A stretch of DNA of 64,000 bases from assembly GCA_015501595.1 (NCBI GenBank), contig JADNRX010000006.1, positions 124,001 to 188,000 of the forward strand, read 5' to 3'. Under the pieces are notes generated by a model, which made no database searches, was not told the origin of the DNA, and saw only the letters and a program-made list of their open reading frames with translations. Shown piece after piece: positions 50,690 to 61,537 of this stretch. Numbering within the stretch: position 1 is the stretch's first letter; every line of letters begins with the position of its first letter. Source of the stretch: Hymenopellis radicata. Its lineage: Eukaryota > Basidiomycota > Agaricomycetes > Agaricales > Physalacriaceae. The position numbers were made by a program, and so were the translations under genes.

Positions 50690-50942
50690 CGCTCGCAGTC
50701 AAGGCCAGCCCACAGATGTAGTCGTCTCCTCGTCACATTCCTTGCTATCAATTCGTGTTTTGTTTCGCCGACGCCGTGAACGTCCGCGTCCTCGTATGAG
50801 TTGATTCTCGGGGTACGCTGTCGGTCGAAGAGTCATGGTAATAGGCCCAGATGAGATCTTGTTTTTGACTATGGGTAGCGACTTTGAGAGAGCGATTGAG
50901 GAGAGACTGACGAGAGTCGTGATGATTGTCTAGAGAAAGTGG
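50690..50942 (-). pseudogene. Fragment of the EAF6 3' exon (right arm)
   Basis: Reverse complement of an EAF6-tail copy: the SGPITMTLRPT-like text, the Arg-rich SRRRRNK run and then a stretch closer to real EAF6 (GACTACATCTGTGGG against GACCACTGCATCATCGG-type sequence) than the left-arm copy. No Eaf6 domain exons. It marks the outer end of the right arm. Confidence 0.7.
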
Positions 50943-51238
50943 TACACGATCGCGGTCCCAATTGGATCAGCCCGTGTCAGCACGATCTGTCAACGACAGG
51001 GTCTTAACACTCCTTGCCGTGCCTTATCTTACACCTACGCTAGCCGTTCGCAAGCTTCAGCTAGCAACAAGCTTGGTAACTTTTACTCAGTCTCGACGTC
51101 CAGTTGGGAAAATTTATGGAACAACGAAACACGGGAGGATAATGACATTGCAGTGACTTCAATAAATATACATCCAGTCCAAAAGCGACGATTAGTACAG
51201 TGGGTATCTTCTACTACAGTCGATTCGAGTCGCGACAA
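50943..51238. other. Junction between right arm and single-copy DNA
   Basis: Just under 300 bases with no gene; the 3' flank of the DsbA-like gene. Homology to the left arm ends near 50942. Confidence 0.4.
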
Positions 51239-52125
51239 TTACTTTCGTTGTCCCCGCACAATCTCATTGAAGATTCTATAGAAGGACGACGCAGGCTGGG
51301 CGCCGGTAAGAGCGTACTTCTTGTTGATGAGCGTATACGGCCTAGGGTGCTGTCAGTGAAAAAAGTCTATTTAGCATTTACAACAGAGACTCACACCCCA
51401 GAAACGCCATTCAACTGCGAATTCTGTATCGTCTGCTGGATCTGAACCTTCAATTCATTCGTCGCTAGGAAGACCAAAACCTAGAAAGAACACGCTCAAC
51501 AATCAAAAAACCCAAACGGATGTCTACTCCACTCGCCTCTTGCTTGGTCATAACACCGGTTGCAGCCACTTGTTCTGCAAGAATATTTGAATCACCAATG
51601 TCATCTGCGTTCTCTAGATACGCCTTCCAACACGCTTCCATCACTTTTACTTGCGCGTTCTGGCCGCCCAACTGACGTGCCTTGGCAATAATTCGGTGGC
51701 TGTCAAGCGTATTCGACACTTGTCCATCATAGCTGCAGAATAGAATATAGGCATCGCCAACTCGGATAGCCGATCACAAACTTACTTTAGACGTACGCCT
51801 TCAGAGAGACCGAGCGCAACCATCTGCTCTTCTGCCGCCTTTATCCTAGAAGCGCCAAGACGACTTGCGTACCAGGCCCGCTTATTGTATCCAGGCGATG
51901 GTGGCAGGCTAGCGTCAAGCATAAACGGATGGAACTCAATCTCAAACTCCACATTGAGCCCCGACTCTCGAATTTGCTTCATCGCCAGTTGCACATGCCG
52001 GAAGCCGATGCAGCACCACGGACAAATGGAGTCTACACAGTTTCTTCAGCTCTAAGCAACAATAACTCTATGTGATTTCTGAACTCGCCTGATGTGATGT
52101 CTAGTGTTATCTTCTGGATGGCCAT
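51239..52125 (-). CDS. DsbA-fold (FrnE-like) thioredoxin-family oxidoreductase
   Basis: Exons 52089-52125, 51786-52032, 51537-51732, 51395-51480 and 51239-51341; 222 residues. The redox motif CPWC sits in DSICPWCCIGFRHVQLAM, as in the FrnE/DsbA clade. The helical insertion domain follows, then NGVSGVPYTLINKKYALTGA with the cis-Pro loop (GVPYT) beside the active site. No signal peptide, so a cytosolic role in thiol or detoxification chemistry is likely; the substrate is unknown. Introns 1 and 3 are GC-AG (CAG|GCGAGT and GAG|GCGAGT). With these the reading frame is complete; with GT donors it is not. Confidence 0.9.
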
Positions 52126-52630
52126 GATGGACGCAGAGCGATTCTGAGGCTGTAGAGCTTGTCTGGGAGCTGTCCGAGGTATTCTGATCATCGCTCGAGG
52201 AGAAGAAGGCCTTGGTCTTTATATGGGCCGAACATTTCTCGGAAACCGTCATAACGGAACACGATATGTCCATGCGGAGGTCGAGACGTGACTTGTGACT
52301 CCGGACGGAGGCATGTTCAGGGCGTATTAGGAGCGCATAGTAGTAACGGAGTTGATTGTCGACTGTATGAAGATGTGAGGCGACATCCTCCGTGGGTCGG
52401 TAATCTAGTTGAAAGCCTACAATGAGCAAGCAAGACATTCTAAACCAGAGAGTGAGGTCGTCCGCGCTTTCCCAGTGATCTCGGCGTCAATCCGTGATGT
52501 TGGGAAATGAACAAGCGTTGGATGAGCCCGAATCGGACAAGATCCTCCGAGTCGGATGGCAAGAAATGATAATATTCTCCTCACCTGGGCTTTACTAAGC
52601 CTAAAATTACAGCAATAGAACTCAACGCTG
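52126..52630. other. Intergenic region between BTB gene and DsbA-like gene
   Basis: 505 bases between two - strand genes. An open frame at 52052-52438 shows no protein-like pattern. No regulatory site is obvious. Confidence 0.4.
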
Positions 52631-53729
52631 CTATGAAGATGTTCGAGATAAGTCTGATACGGCAAGTTCCTCCCAAGATGGCAGATTCAACAGCGCGGGT
52701 AAGCCTGCCCAAATCTCCTCCCGAAACGTTTCGCAATCCTCTTGGAATGCCCTACGGCACGCGATACAGAACTCGTTCTCCCGCTCCCATACATCTTTAG
52801 AGACTTGGCCGACGTAATGCAGGAGAGCGGTTCGCATCATCCAAGACCGCCCCAAGCGGGAAGCGAGACTGGCGAAACTGCGCGAACATGTCTCTCCTTT
52901 CGAACAGCCAAAGGTCGACTTTCGCTCGCCACATACGCGGCGAACGAAATCCATGGTGTACTCTATTCTGCGTTGGAACATTACAGAATAAAGTTTTATA
53001 TCGGGGAGTGATATCTCAGAGGATGGGCGGGACGGATGGTCGACCTGTAGTTTGGCATGGTCGCCACGAATCAAGTCCTCGAGTCGATAGAGGGATAAGA
53101 AGTACATGACAGAGGGGACAATAATGTCAACATGCGTTTCCCGCGCCAGATTGAGAACGTGTAGAGGATGGACGTATGGATAAGTGAGATGGTTGATAAC
53201 GTCTGCTTTGATCGCAGTTGCGACCATTTCGTCGTGACCGTCCAAGGTGTAAGACCACGTTCGGGTGAGATGCAAGATGGCTTGGTGGCGCAGATGGGCT
53301 ATGAAGTACTTTGTGGACAGCCGCAGGATGCTAGCGAGATAGAAAAAGTCATCGATATTGCGACTGTCGAATAACCTTGGGGAACGCGCTTTCAAATGCC
53401 AGCAGCGAGAGCAGAGTGAAGAGACGAGACCTACGCGCCATCATAGAGTGCCTTGACAAGATTTGATAGATCAACTGGGATATCATGCATGGTGACCACC
53501 TGGCAGCCATCGACGTTGTCTGGTTGGGGCAAGGCGAACATGTCTTGGAATATTTCAGAGTGTCGGGCGAGGACGCCACGATGGAGGCGATAGGCGGTTG
53601 GGGTGTCATGAGTGACTAGGATGATATTGCCGTCTTCGAACCAAGGCTACAGTAACTATTCAAGTAACAGCAAGCAAAGAGGGAAAGTGTACACACCTGG
53701 CTGCGTTGAACGTCTTTTGGCAACCTCAT
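52631..53729 (-). CDS. BTB/POZ-domain protein
   Basis: Exons 53697-53729, 53439-53646 and 52631-53388; 332 residues. PWFEDGNIILVTHDTPTAY and LHRGVLARHSEIFQDMF are the opening strands and helix of a fungal BTB domain; LSNLVKALYDA and FYLASILRLSTKYF complete it. The C-terminal region has several Cys (GCSKGETCSRSF, FCIACRRAF) and is common in the expanded agaricomycete BTB family of unknown function. Joining exons 2 and 3 needs a GC-AG intron (53389-53438, donor G|GCGCGT). The ATG at 53729 is the first after an in-frame stop and lies just 32 bases from the MON1 ATG on the other strand. Confidence 0.75.
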
Positions 53730-53761
53730 GACCGTATGAGGCAAGCCAGACTTGGACCGTC
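53730..53761. promoter_or_regulatory. 32-bp divergent intergenic region, BTB gene and MON1
   Basis: Only 32 bases separate the two start codons. The promoter elements and 5' leaders of each gene must therefore overlap the other gene's first exon, or one start codon is misassigned. Confidence 0.5.
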
Positions 53762-55680
53762 ATGTCGGGTTCACCATCCCGTCCTCCCTCGGCCCTCGCC
53801 CGCAATTCTCCTTCTCGCTTGGCCATTCCGACGACGCTGCGCCCGTCACCGTCGCTCTCCAACCTCCGTGCTCGCGGCACATCCTCCACAACTGGCCCAG
53901 TGGTACCCCGAGTCAGTCGATGCCTGAAAGCTCGGCTTCATCCATCAACAACGTCGACATGTCAGAGGGTATTCTAGTCCAAGATGTAGACGCAGAGGTC
54001 GAGACCGTGGACTCTGATGACGCTGTCGCCGTCGGCCAGCTCGATGCTGACGATGAGGAGTCGAAGAAAACGCTTCGGGACCATCTGAGGAGAACTCTTA
54101 AGACACGGCCTTCTAGAGGTACGTATATTCGTGCATTCTGCTTACATTTGTAATTAACAGTTAGTCCCAGAATTGCGGACCCAATCTCAACGCAGAAGAA
54201 AGAAGATTGACAGTGACCTCAGTTACAGCCCGGATGCCAAGTACACACCCCGCGAATACTTTGTACTCACTGATGCTGGAAAACCCGTCTTTACGAGGTG
54301 AGAGGCATCCAGGGCTTAACCACTTGTTTGATTGACTGTTTCACAGTCGCGCAGAAACAGAGTCAGATTCGTTCACAACGACGATAGGCATAATGCAGGC
54401 CCTCATCTCTGTCTTCATTGACGACCATGACAAACTCAAGTGCATCAACGCTGGGAACACACGTATAACCTTCCTCCAGCGAACGCCCCTGTACTACGTC
54501 TGTGCTTCATCGTGGGGTGAACCAGAATCGGTGGTAAGGCACTTTCCAACCCGCGTCTGCATCTTGGTAACCTTGATGAAGCAAGACACGGTCCCATCTC
54601 GAATTTCTCCATCTGCAAATATTGAGCATCGTCACAGCATCTCAGCTGCATAGGATATTCGAGCGTCGAACAAACTTTGACCTCCGACGATTACTCGACG
54701 GGACAGAAACGTTTCTGCATTCGATGCTGGCAAAACTGGAATTCGATCTGGCCATGGCAACCTCCTCCCTACATTGCCTCAAGATGGATGCGGTCACACG
54801 AAAACGTGTGGCCGATGCACTTGTTCCTACCAAGATGAAGGTTCATTTCTGTATCTTTGATACTTACAAGCGACTTATTCACTATACGTCAGGATATTCT
54901 ATACGTTATCCTTCTTTCCCAAGGGCGAGTAGTGACCTTAATCAGGCCCAAGAAGCACTCTATACACCCCGCCGACATTCACATTCTAATGAACACGGTC
55001 CACAACCCCTCCATATACAACTCCCCCGCCTCTGCATCTTGGATTCCTATCTGCTTACCCAAGTTCAATCCATCAGGATTCCTCAACGTCTACATTGCCT
55101 TTCTTCAACGTGAAGATCCTCCTCCCTCAGAAGGTCGACAATCTCCAGTCGTAGTCTTTTGGATGCTACGGACAGCACTGCTCTCTTGTGCGTCAGCGGA
55201 GGCGCAGACTTTGAAACCATCCGCGGGTGGTGCGAGTCGGCAACTCAGAAGCTTATAGCCGATGGCTCTTTGAAGTCATTGCTTGATGCCGCCGAGCAAG
55301 CAGACTACACCGTATCAGAGCTGGGGATCCCTGGCCTCCGACATTTTGTGTACAAGGCGCGCGCACAAGTCCAAGTGACGTTCCCCACATTCGAGGATCC
55401 CTACGACAACATTGCCGATCGAAAGCGGCTCGTAACGCTTTACCAGACTCTTCATGACGCGATCCATGCAAAGTCAGGGCAGAGCGAGACGTTGAAGTTG
55501 CAGTATATACGGACTGAGAAGGAGTGCGTTATGGGGTGGATTACGCAGCCCTTTGAGATGTACATCGCTTTGTCGCCCCGTCTGCCGAAGAGTGCTGTTA
55601 TCGGGGCCGCCAACGCGGTCTCTCGCTGGATAAAGAAGGAGGAATCAAGATTGTTTTTGAAGGACGCTCCGGTATTTTGA
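53762..55680 (+). CDS. MON1: Vacuolar fusion protein Mon1 (two 1-nt frame errors)
   Basis: Exons 53762-54118, 54165-54297, 54347-54533, 54586-54840 and 54893-55680. The frame begins MSGSPSRPPSALARNS and the conserved longin core follows: YFVLTDAGKPVFTSRAETES, HLQILSIVTASQLHRIFERR, FDLRRLLDGTE, LIRPKKHSIHPADIHIL and SWIPICLPKFNPSGFLN. Mon1 with Ccz1 is the GEF that loads Rab7 (Ypt7) on late endosomes and vacuoles. One base is missing at the CCC 53896-53898: the frame before reads TTGP, and after it GTPSQSMPESS and the acidic linker. A second base is missing between 55120 and 55160, most simply at the CCC 55124-55126. With both restored the CDS totals 574 codons including stop. Confidence 0.9.
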
Positions 55681-55912
55681 ACTGTCAGTGTCTCGCTGAA
55701 AGTCATGCGTAATTATTTTGGATTATTCATGGAGAAGCACGATTCAGAGGAAACAGTAATTGCTACACACATAGGCTACAGTATAAATTGTAAATTGGTA
55801 CAGTAAATAGAAGGCATTATGCGCCGAACGATTCTATGAACGCGATAACAGATAGCATGCGGAAAGTCATATGGTAGTCATAAACAATGAGAGAGAGAGT
55901 AGACGGAAATCT
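55681..55912. other. Convergent gap between MON1 and the C2H2 gene
   Basis: 232 bases between two 3' ends; AT-rich, no gene or repeat. Confidence 0.4.
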
Positions 55913-57282
55913 TCACCGTTCATCCATCGCCTTGCACGCAAACCCGGCGCACGCCATCGCCGGGTTATCCAAATGCCTCTTCAGCGCGTCGCGCCGGCTA
56001 AAGTTCTGCAAGCACCCTCCAATGCGCACATGGTCCCGGAACTGCTTGGGCTCCATGTCTCGAGAAATAGTCTTCCGCCCGTCCTCGCGCGCGCCCCGGT
56101 TGTACTCGTCCAGATCCTCCAGCCGGACGCCCTTGCACCACCACCCCTTCGTCTGGTCGGTCTCTGGCGCGCGCGTGTGCGTGTTGAGATGGCGCAGGAA
56201 ATCCGGCTTGCGGTGGTTCTCCTGCACCCAGTCGCACACGGGACACTTGTAGTCGTTGGCGTCGTGCGCGGACAGGTCGATGACGGCGCTGGCCTGCTTG
56301 TTGCGGGAGGGCGGCGGCGCGCGTGGACGCTTATTGGGCGACGCGCGGAAGGGCGCGGGGGACGGCGACAGCCTCTGCTTTTTCGCGGCGCGCGTGGAGG
56401 TGCGCGAGGTGCTGAAGCGCTTTTTGGGGTTCAGCGGAGGGGAGGGGTGGTATTCGTCGTCTGAGGGCGTGTCGTTGTCGCTCTCGTAGTCGGCGTCTTG
56501 GTCTGGACCAACGAGCGCCGCGCGGGGGATGGGTGATGGTTTTGGTTTAGGCGCGCGTCGTGGAGTTGGGACAGGAAGGGTCGGAATTGGCGAGCAGAAG
56601 CGAGGAGGGGGAACTGAGGTATGACGAAAGTCGACGACGGGAGAGGAAGGGAGGTATGGAAGCTCGTGAGTCTCGTCCTGTGGCTGAGGTTCGCTCTCGA
56701 CGCGTACATCTTCACCGACCTCCTCGTCGTCGTCATCAGCCTCCGCATCTTCAGTAAAGAGAACGTCTTGATCGGCATACACTGTTTGATCACTTGAGCG
56801 ACGCATCAGACAATGAAACATATTCAAAGAACAAAGCCGACACACTTCGACACAGGATACGCCATTCCATCCGCACGAACTTCAAACGCGCCGAGATTCA
56901 TAGGCGGAATATCTTCATCGTCACTCTCGTCATCAGAGTCTGAATCGTCTGAGTCGCTAGTACCATCGTTGGTCGCGCTCTTGAAACCCCAGCCGGCGAA
57001 GCTAACTTCCTCAACTGCAGTGCCCGCTGTAGAAGAGGGAGACGTAGAACGATCTGAAATCGCGTCGTATAAGGTAGTCCTTGGGCTGGTGAATGGCCGG
57101 TCCTCAAGACCGCTGTCAAAGCCTTGGTAGACGTCTTTGAAGAATCTCGAGTACTCGTCGTTCCCCCGATGGAGTAGCGATTGAAGGCCATGAAAGTGGA
57201 AGGCGGGATCTCTTTGGGCGGGGAAGAATGGACGGAAACAAGAGAATCCCAAGAAGGACCATTCGTTAAATACTGTGACCAT
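55913..57282 (-). CDS. C2H2 zinc-finger protein
   Basis: The C-terminal exon has one C2H2 finger, YKCPVCDWVQENHRKPDFLR with HLNTH (Cys-x2-Cys-x12-His-x3-His), and a second degenerate one near GGCLQNFSRRDALKRHLDN. Upstream is a Pro/Ser-rich, acidic linker. A canonical 53-nt intron (start near 56838, donor GTGTGT, acceptor CTCAAG) joins it to LHRGNDEYSRFFKDVYQGFD and RPFTSPRTTLYDAIS, an N-terminal part typical of such fungal regulators (AYP precedes the junction). Start chosen at the ATG near 57282, but its position is uncertain. Role: probable DNA-binding transcription regulator; targets unknown. Confidence 0.6.
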
Positions 57283-57674
57283 CCCGATCGTGCAAAAAGT
57301 TGTTTGTTGTCCTTCGCAAAGGGACGCCTTCGTAGTAACACCTCGTGGCAGGATCGCGACTTTGCCGTTCCATATGCGGAAAGCTTGGACCACATTGGGA
57401 CAATGACACAAAGGAACGACAAAAAGCATCTCTGGTCCGACGACAAAGACCCATAAATCGGCATCAGCGTAATTGTTCGAGTCTTTTGTCAAGTCTTTTC
57501 TATTGTGTGGTCGCTTGTGAGGAGACTCACAGCCATAATCCAGTCAGAAGAAAAGAGCTTTGGGCGTGAGCGCCGAAAAATGAATGATCCATTTTCCTCG
57601 AAGTGCTTCCAAAAGTAAAACAAGGAGCACGCACGGACCAGCGATAAGATTGGAGATGATATATGCACGATCAA
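57283..57674 (-). CDS. Possible upstream exons or a separate small gene
   Basis: A - strand frame beginning MIVHISSPILSLVRACSLFY (57674) reads into KLFSSDWIMA, and a second frame, NNYADADLWVFVVGPEMLF to FRIWNGKVAILP, follows after a plausible intron near 57480-57530. Both look coding. They may be the 5' exons of the C2H2 gene or a separate gene. I do not recognise the product. Confidence 0.35.
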
Positions 57675-57848
57675 AAGCCTATGTGACTGTCAAAGATGAG
57701 AACAATGGGTTATATTACAACGAGGCCGACGCAAGGCATACATGTGTCGTGCTGAAGCTCCCACGGTCTTATCACTACTGAAAGTAGAGCACCGTAAAGA
57801 TGATAAAGATTGTCTTTGAGAACGACGTGACACACTCGGATTATGGGC

Positions 57849-58846
57849 TCATGATGCGTCCTCATGAAGGAAGACATACTCCCGCGGCGATAGTCCAAAT
57901 TTGATCACTATGTTTCCTGTGTTTAGCACATCGACTGCAGAATAACGTGAAACTGACCATCCGAAGCGTGCAGCTCGTAATATCTAGACTTGGGAATGGT
58001 TTCTCCATTTACGTGTGTACCGTTGGTTGATTCTAAGTCTATTATGTATGGCCTGCAAGAACGTCAGGGCGTGAATAGGAATTGAAGACGCCACAGACTT
58101 TATGGAACCCTTCATGGTGCCAAACTCGTCCTTTTCTTGTATATAACGATCTAGACGAAACAAATTAATCAATGCGGTTGAAGAAGAAGACAATTCCGAC
58201 ATTGTATTGCGGCATGTTGTTTTGAGCAGGAAGGGTGGTCAACGAATATATCAGCCACCAGACGATCCCTCCCAAATAGATAGGCACTTTGACGATGTAC
58301 ATGGAGCAGGTCTATTTCCGGTAAGGACCATACCAGCGAGAGACTTGCAGGGAACGGACCTTGCTGTTCATCGCCCTTGAAAACGTATAACCGCCAAGCT
58401 AGTACAGGCTTCCGGGCTTCTGGTGGCTCGTTGTACTTGAGCACTGTGCTGTTTTTGCCGTCCACACTTTTGACGGTGTTGGTTTCCGCAGCAAGCAGAC
58501 CTGAAGCACCGAAATTTGGCTTGGACTTCTTGGACCTCGGAGAAGGAGACCGTGAACCAGAGCGTCGACGTGGTGAGGCTGAGCGCCGTGATGACCGTCC
58601 ACGATCCCTGTCATACCTGTCCCTGTCTCGCTGGCGTTCTTTCTCTCGTTCGCGCTCCCCATAACCGTAGCCATCGGCATGGTCCCGCTCTCGACGGGTA
58701 TGTTCACGGTCGTCGTATTTACGTGAGCTTGGATAGTCTCTAGAACGCCGCTCGTCATTGTCCGGGTCATGGTCGTCCCTTCTGCGCCTGATGCTGTTGC
58801 TAGCAGCCTCGTAATCGTCTCTCCTGCGGCTTGAAGCGTGGGACAT
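57849..58846 (-). CDS. SNIP1/Pml1-type FHA-domain splicing factor (one 1-nt frame error)
   Basis: Exons 58360-58846, 58201-58311, 58099-58150, 57958-58053 and 57849-57907. The N-terminal half is an Arg/Ser/Asp-rich, RS-like region. The C-terminal half is an FHA domain: AYLFGRDRLVADIFVDHPSC (with the Gly-Arg phospho-contact), SKQHAAIQYR, YIIDLESTNG and SPREYVFLHED. This matches SNIP1 and yeast Pml1, the FHA subunit of the RES complex that retains pre-mRNA. One extra base is present at 58020-58022 (CCC on +), between ESTNG and the expected THVNG; removing it restores the family text. Like the deletions in RPT5, CDH1 and MON1, this lies in a G/C run. Confidence 0.85.
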
Positions 58847-61537
58847 GATGGGAAGAGGTGAAGATCACATTAAGAGTGCATTAGGAAATTCCTCGGTCCG
58901 TCGTGAGTCACCGATCACTGCAAACACGATCGCTCGCATCTCAGGCCCATCGAGTTCAGCTGGAGGAGTCCAGCGCGGTTCATCCCAACTGACATTCGAC
59001 GTGGATTCCTCAAGTAAATAAGGAGCTTGGTGAGTATGGACAATCTAAAAACGCGTGAATACCTGTTTTTAACCCAGCTTGATCAAGTGCAACTTGAATT
59101 GCCAGTTGTTCGACAGGTATTGGCCTCCAACCCACGTCCCACCCTTGTCATTTGATTCCATGGGGATATTTCATTTTCAGAATAATTGTTTTCTCACCTA
59201 CTGTCCAATCGCGAGCTGGTCTCCAACCCCGAGCGCCCAATCATCGGATATTGGCACTTTTCCGGATGAGTCCCACAAGGTATAACACCGAATTAGGGAG
59301 CTAACATTCAGTTTCAGGTATCTAGAGACTTAGAGCCTGCCAACTTTGAAGTGCGCATACATAGCCACGCTAATCGGTTTACGTCGCAAAATCGTGAGTT
59401 TGCCACCAAGACCCCGTCTGCACCCGCCACAACGTAACTCCATTCAAGCCGGGTCAACGTAGACACCTTTCTACCTCTCGACTCACTGATTTACATCCCG
59501 GTCAGTCTCCTGCGGCAGCGCCTGTTGGTAGTGACCGCCACCACCGTTGAGTAACCTTGTAAGATGGCTTTGAAATAGTCATGTTTACAGCAGCGAGACG
59601 TAAGCCCTGCCTCTGCTGTAGCCGAGGCAAGACTTGCGGAAGCGAAGGAGAAATCGGGCGACGTGTGCTGGACAGCCGAAGAACAGATTCCTTGTTCCGT
59701 GAGTCCCGTCCCATAACATTTGATGCAATCAACGGAAGGAGCTTGTCAGTGGACTTGAGTTGTGCTGTGACGTTAACACTCAACCTACCCTACTCTAGGT
59801 CTAAACCAATACCAGCCAAATGAATGAGCAGGATCAGCAAAGTAACAAGTCTGCTAGATTACACGATGCAATGAACCTGATGTGAACAATCGTACGTGAG
59901 TGCGAATCGGTGCTCAACATACCACAGAGGCACATCGGGAAGACCTGACTGCGAATGGACACGCGTCCGCGAAGGGGATCAAATCGATGGGAAAATCGTA
60001 GCATTGGCAAGCTGATGAGATCAACAAAGACGTGTGGCAGAACTCGGAGCTCTGAAGACTTGCGAACTTGGAGAGTAATGTTGGACACTGCTCAGAACCA
60101 GTCTGGAACGCTACGGCCTGAAGTTCAAGTGGGTGATTACCTTGCGTGGAAAACAGCGCGCTTTTACGAGGTTTACCGAAAAGCAGCATTGAGCCAGCAG
60201 GGGAATGAAGAACGCGTCTGTACGACACCTTACGACACTCCCAAAAAAGGGAATGTGCCTAGACGTTGTCAAGGGTCCTTCACGTCTTCAGGTCTCCTTT
60301 AGGCGGCAGGCTCGAGATGCAGTTTGAAGCTTTGAAGCCTTTTAAAATGAATTGGGGCCGTAGGCGATGGTGTAATCACAACCTTCGTTTTGAATTTGAC
60401 TGAGAATATGTCGATTTTGCGATCATACGGATCGACGGAAGCCGCTGGAAGCCGGACCCGCCACACAAAGTTTGTCACAAAGCTCGTCCTCTTTTGGACA
60501 CATACGATTTTGAGCGCTACGATGGAACGGTGATGGTGTTGGAATCAGTTAGATACTCACCGAAATCGCTTATCCTGACAGGAATACTACTTATCTGCCA
60601 TTCAATTGGAAAGCGAACAACCCAGATCTCCGAAACGACAGGAGACCAAGTTAGCAACGAGTTTGAGTACGCCTGTCAGTTAGCAGGCCCGATAGATTAA
60701 ATGCGAGAAGGGTTCAGATGCTAGATCTTACTCACTGGGCTTCCTTTGTCGAAGCGAGGTATGACTGATGGGTTAAAGATGGAGACCGTTGACTGACTAG
60801 ACAACACATGAATGGGTCATTCGGATTCAGCCCTAAAGGGAAGCTTCAGGAAGGTGAGGTGCACATTGAAATAGTATGATTAAACGGTATCTACTTTGGG
60901 TATCTCGTACGGTAAACAAACATAGAAAAGAACTGGAATACCTGGAACAGAAGAAGCAAGAGGTACTGATTGTGGCTGTTGATACTTTGGGAAAAAATGC
61001 GGACTCACCATCTGCCAATGCTTTGGACCCTCAAAGTAGTACCGTTTGACAGGACCGAATGCAAAAGCGTGGAACAGACGAAGACCATGTTTCCGCGCGA
61101 TTCGACCGGGCATACAAGGCAGTTAAGATTAACACCTTCAGGAAGGATGTTCACGATCATCTGATTGCGTTTTCGGTCCTTGCAAAATAGAGGTGTGCCG
61201 AAGCGGCGATTCTCAAAGTGACAAATGTCCGCTGCACAGGGAAGAGAATACGCTTGAGATCGTAATCAAGTAGATTCCAGATCACGGTAAGGGAATGTAC
61301 ATTTGTGTTGGGCCCCGCTTGGCAACAAGAGGAATGTAGAGGAACGAGCGGCATTATCCGGACGGAGACATACGTGCCATATTTGGAAATAAGTCCTTTC
61401 GATTTGGTCACCCGTCACCACGATCTTTCAAGTCCACTACAAAAACATGTGAGGCAGGGGTATACGATGAATTAGTCTACAGATCCTCTTCCCCCACGCC
61501 GCCGCTCTGTCTTGACTCCGCCGCCACTAACGACGCC
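58847..61537. other. 2.7-kb gene-poor stretch with coding-like fragments
   Basis: No complete gene could be built. Short - strand segments look protein-like: one near 59069-59160 ends in GGQYLSNNWQFKLHLIKLG before a stop, and one near 59160-59230 reads DWTVGEKTIILKMKYP in another frame. Near 61010-61110, HAFAFGPVKRYYFEGPKHWQ precedes a plausible donor, and VFQFFSMFVYRTRYPK precedes a stop at about 60900. Frame breaks between them suggest decayed genes or indel errors. No terminal repeats were found. Confidence 0.35.

Noticed and set aside
52052..52438. 128-codon - strand frame between DsbA-like and BTB genes
   Set aside because: It overlaps the first DsbA-like exon and its GC-AG intron in another frame and has no protein-like pattern.
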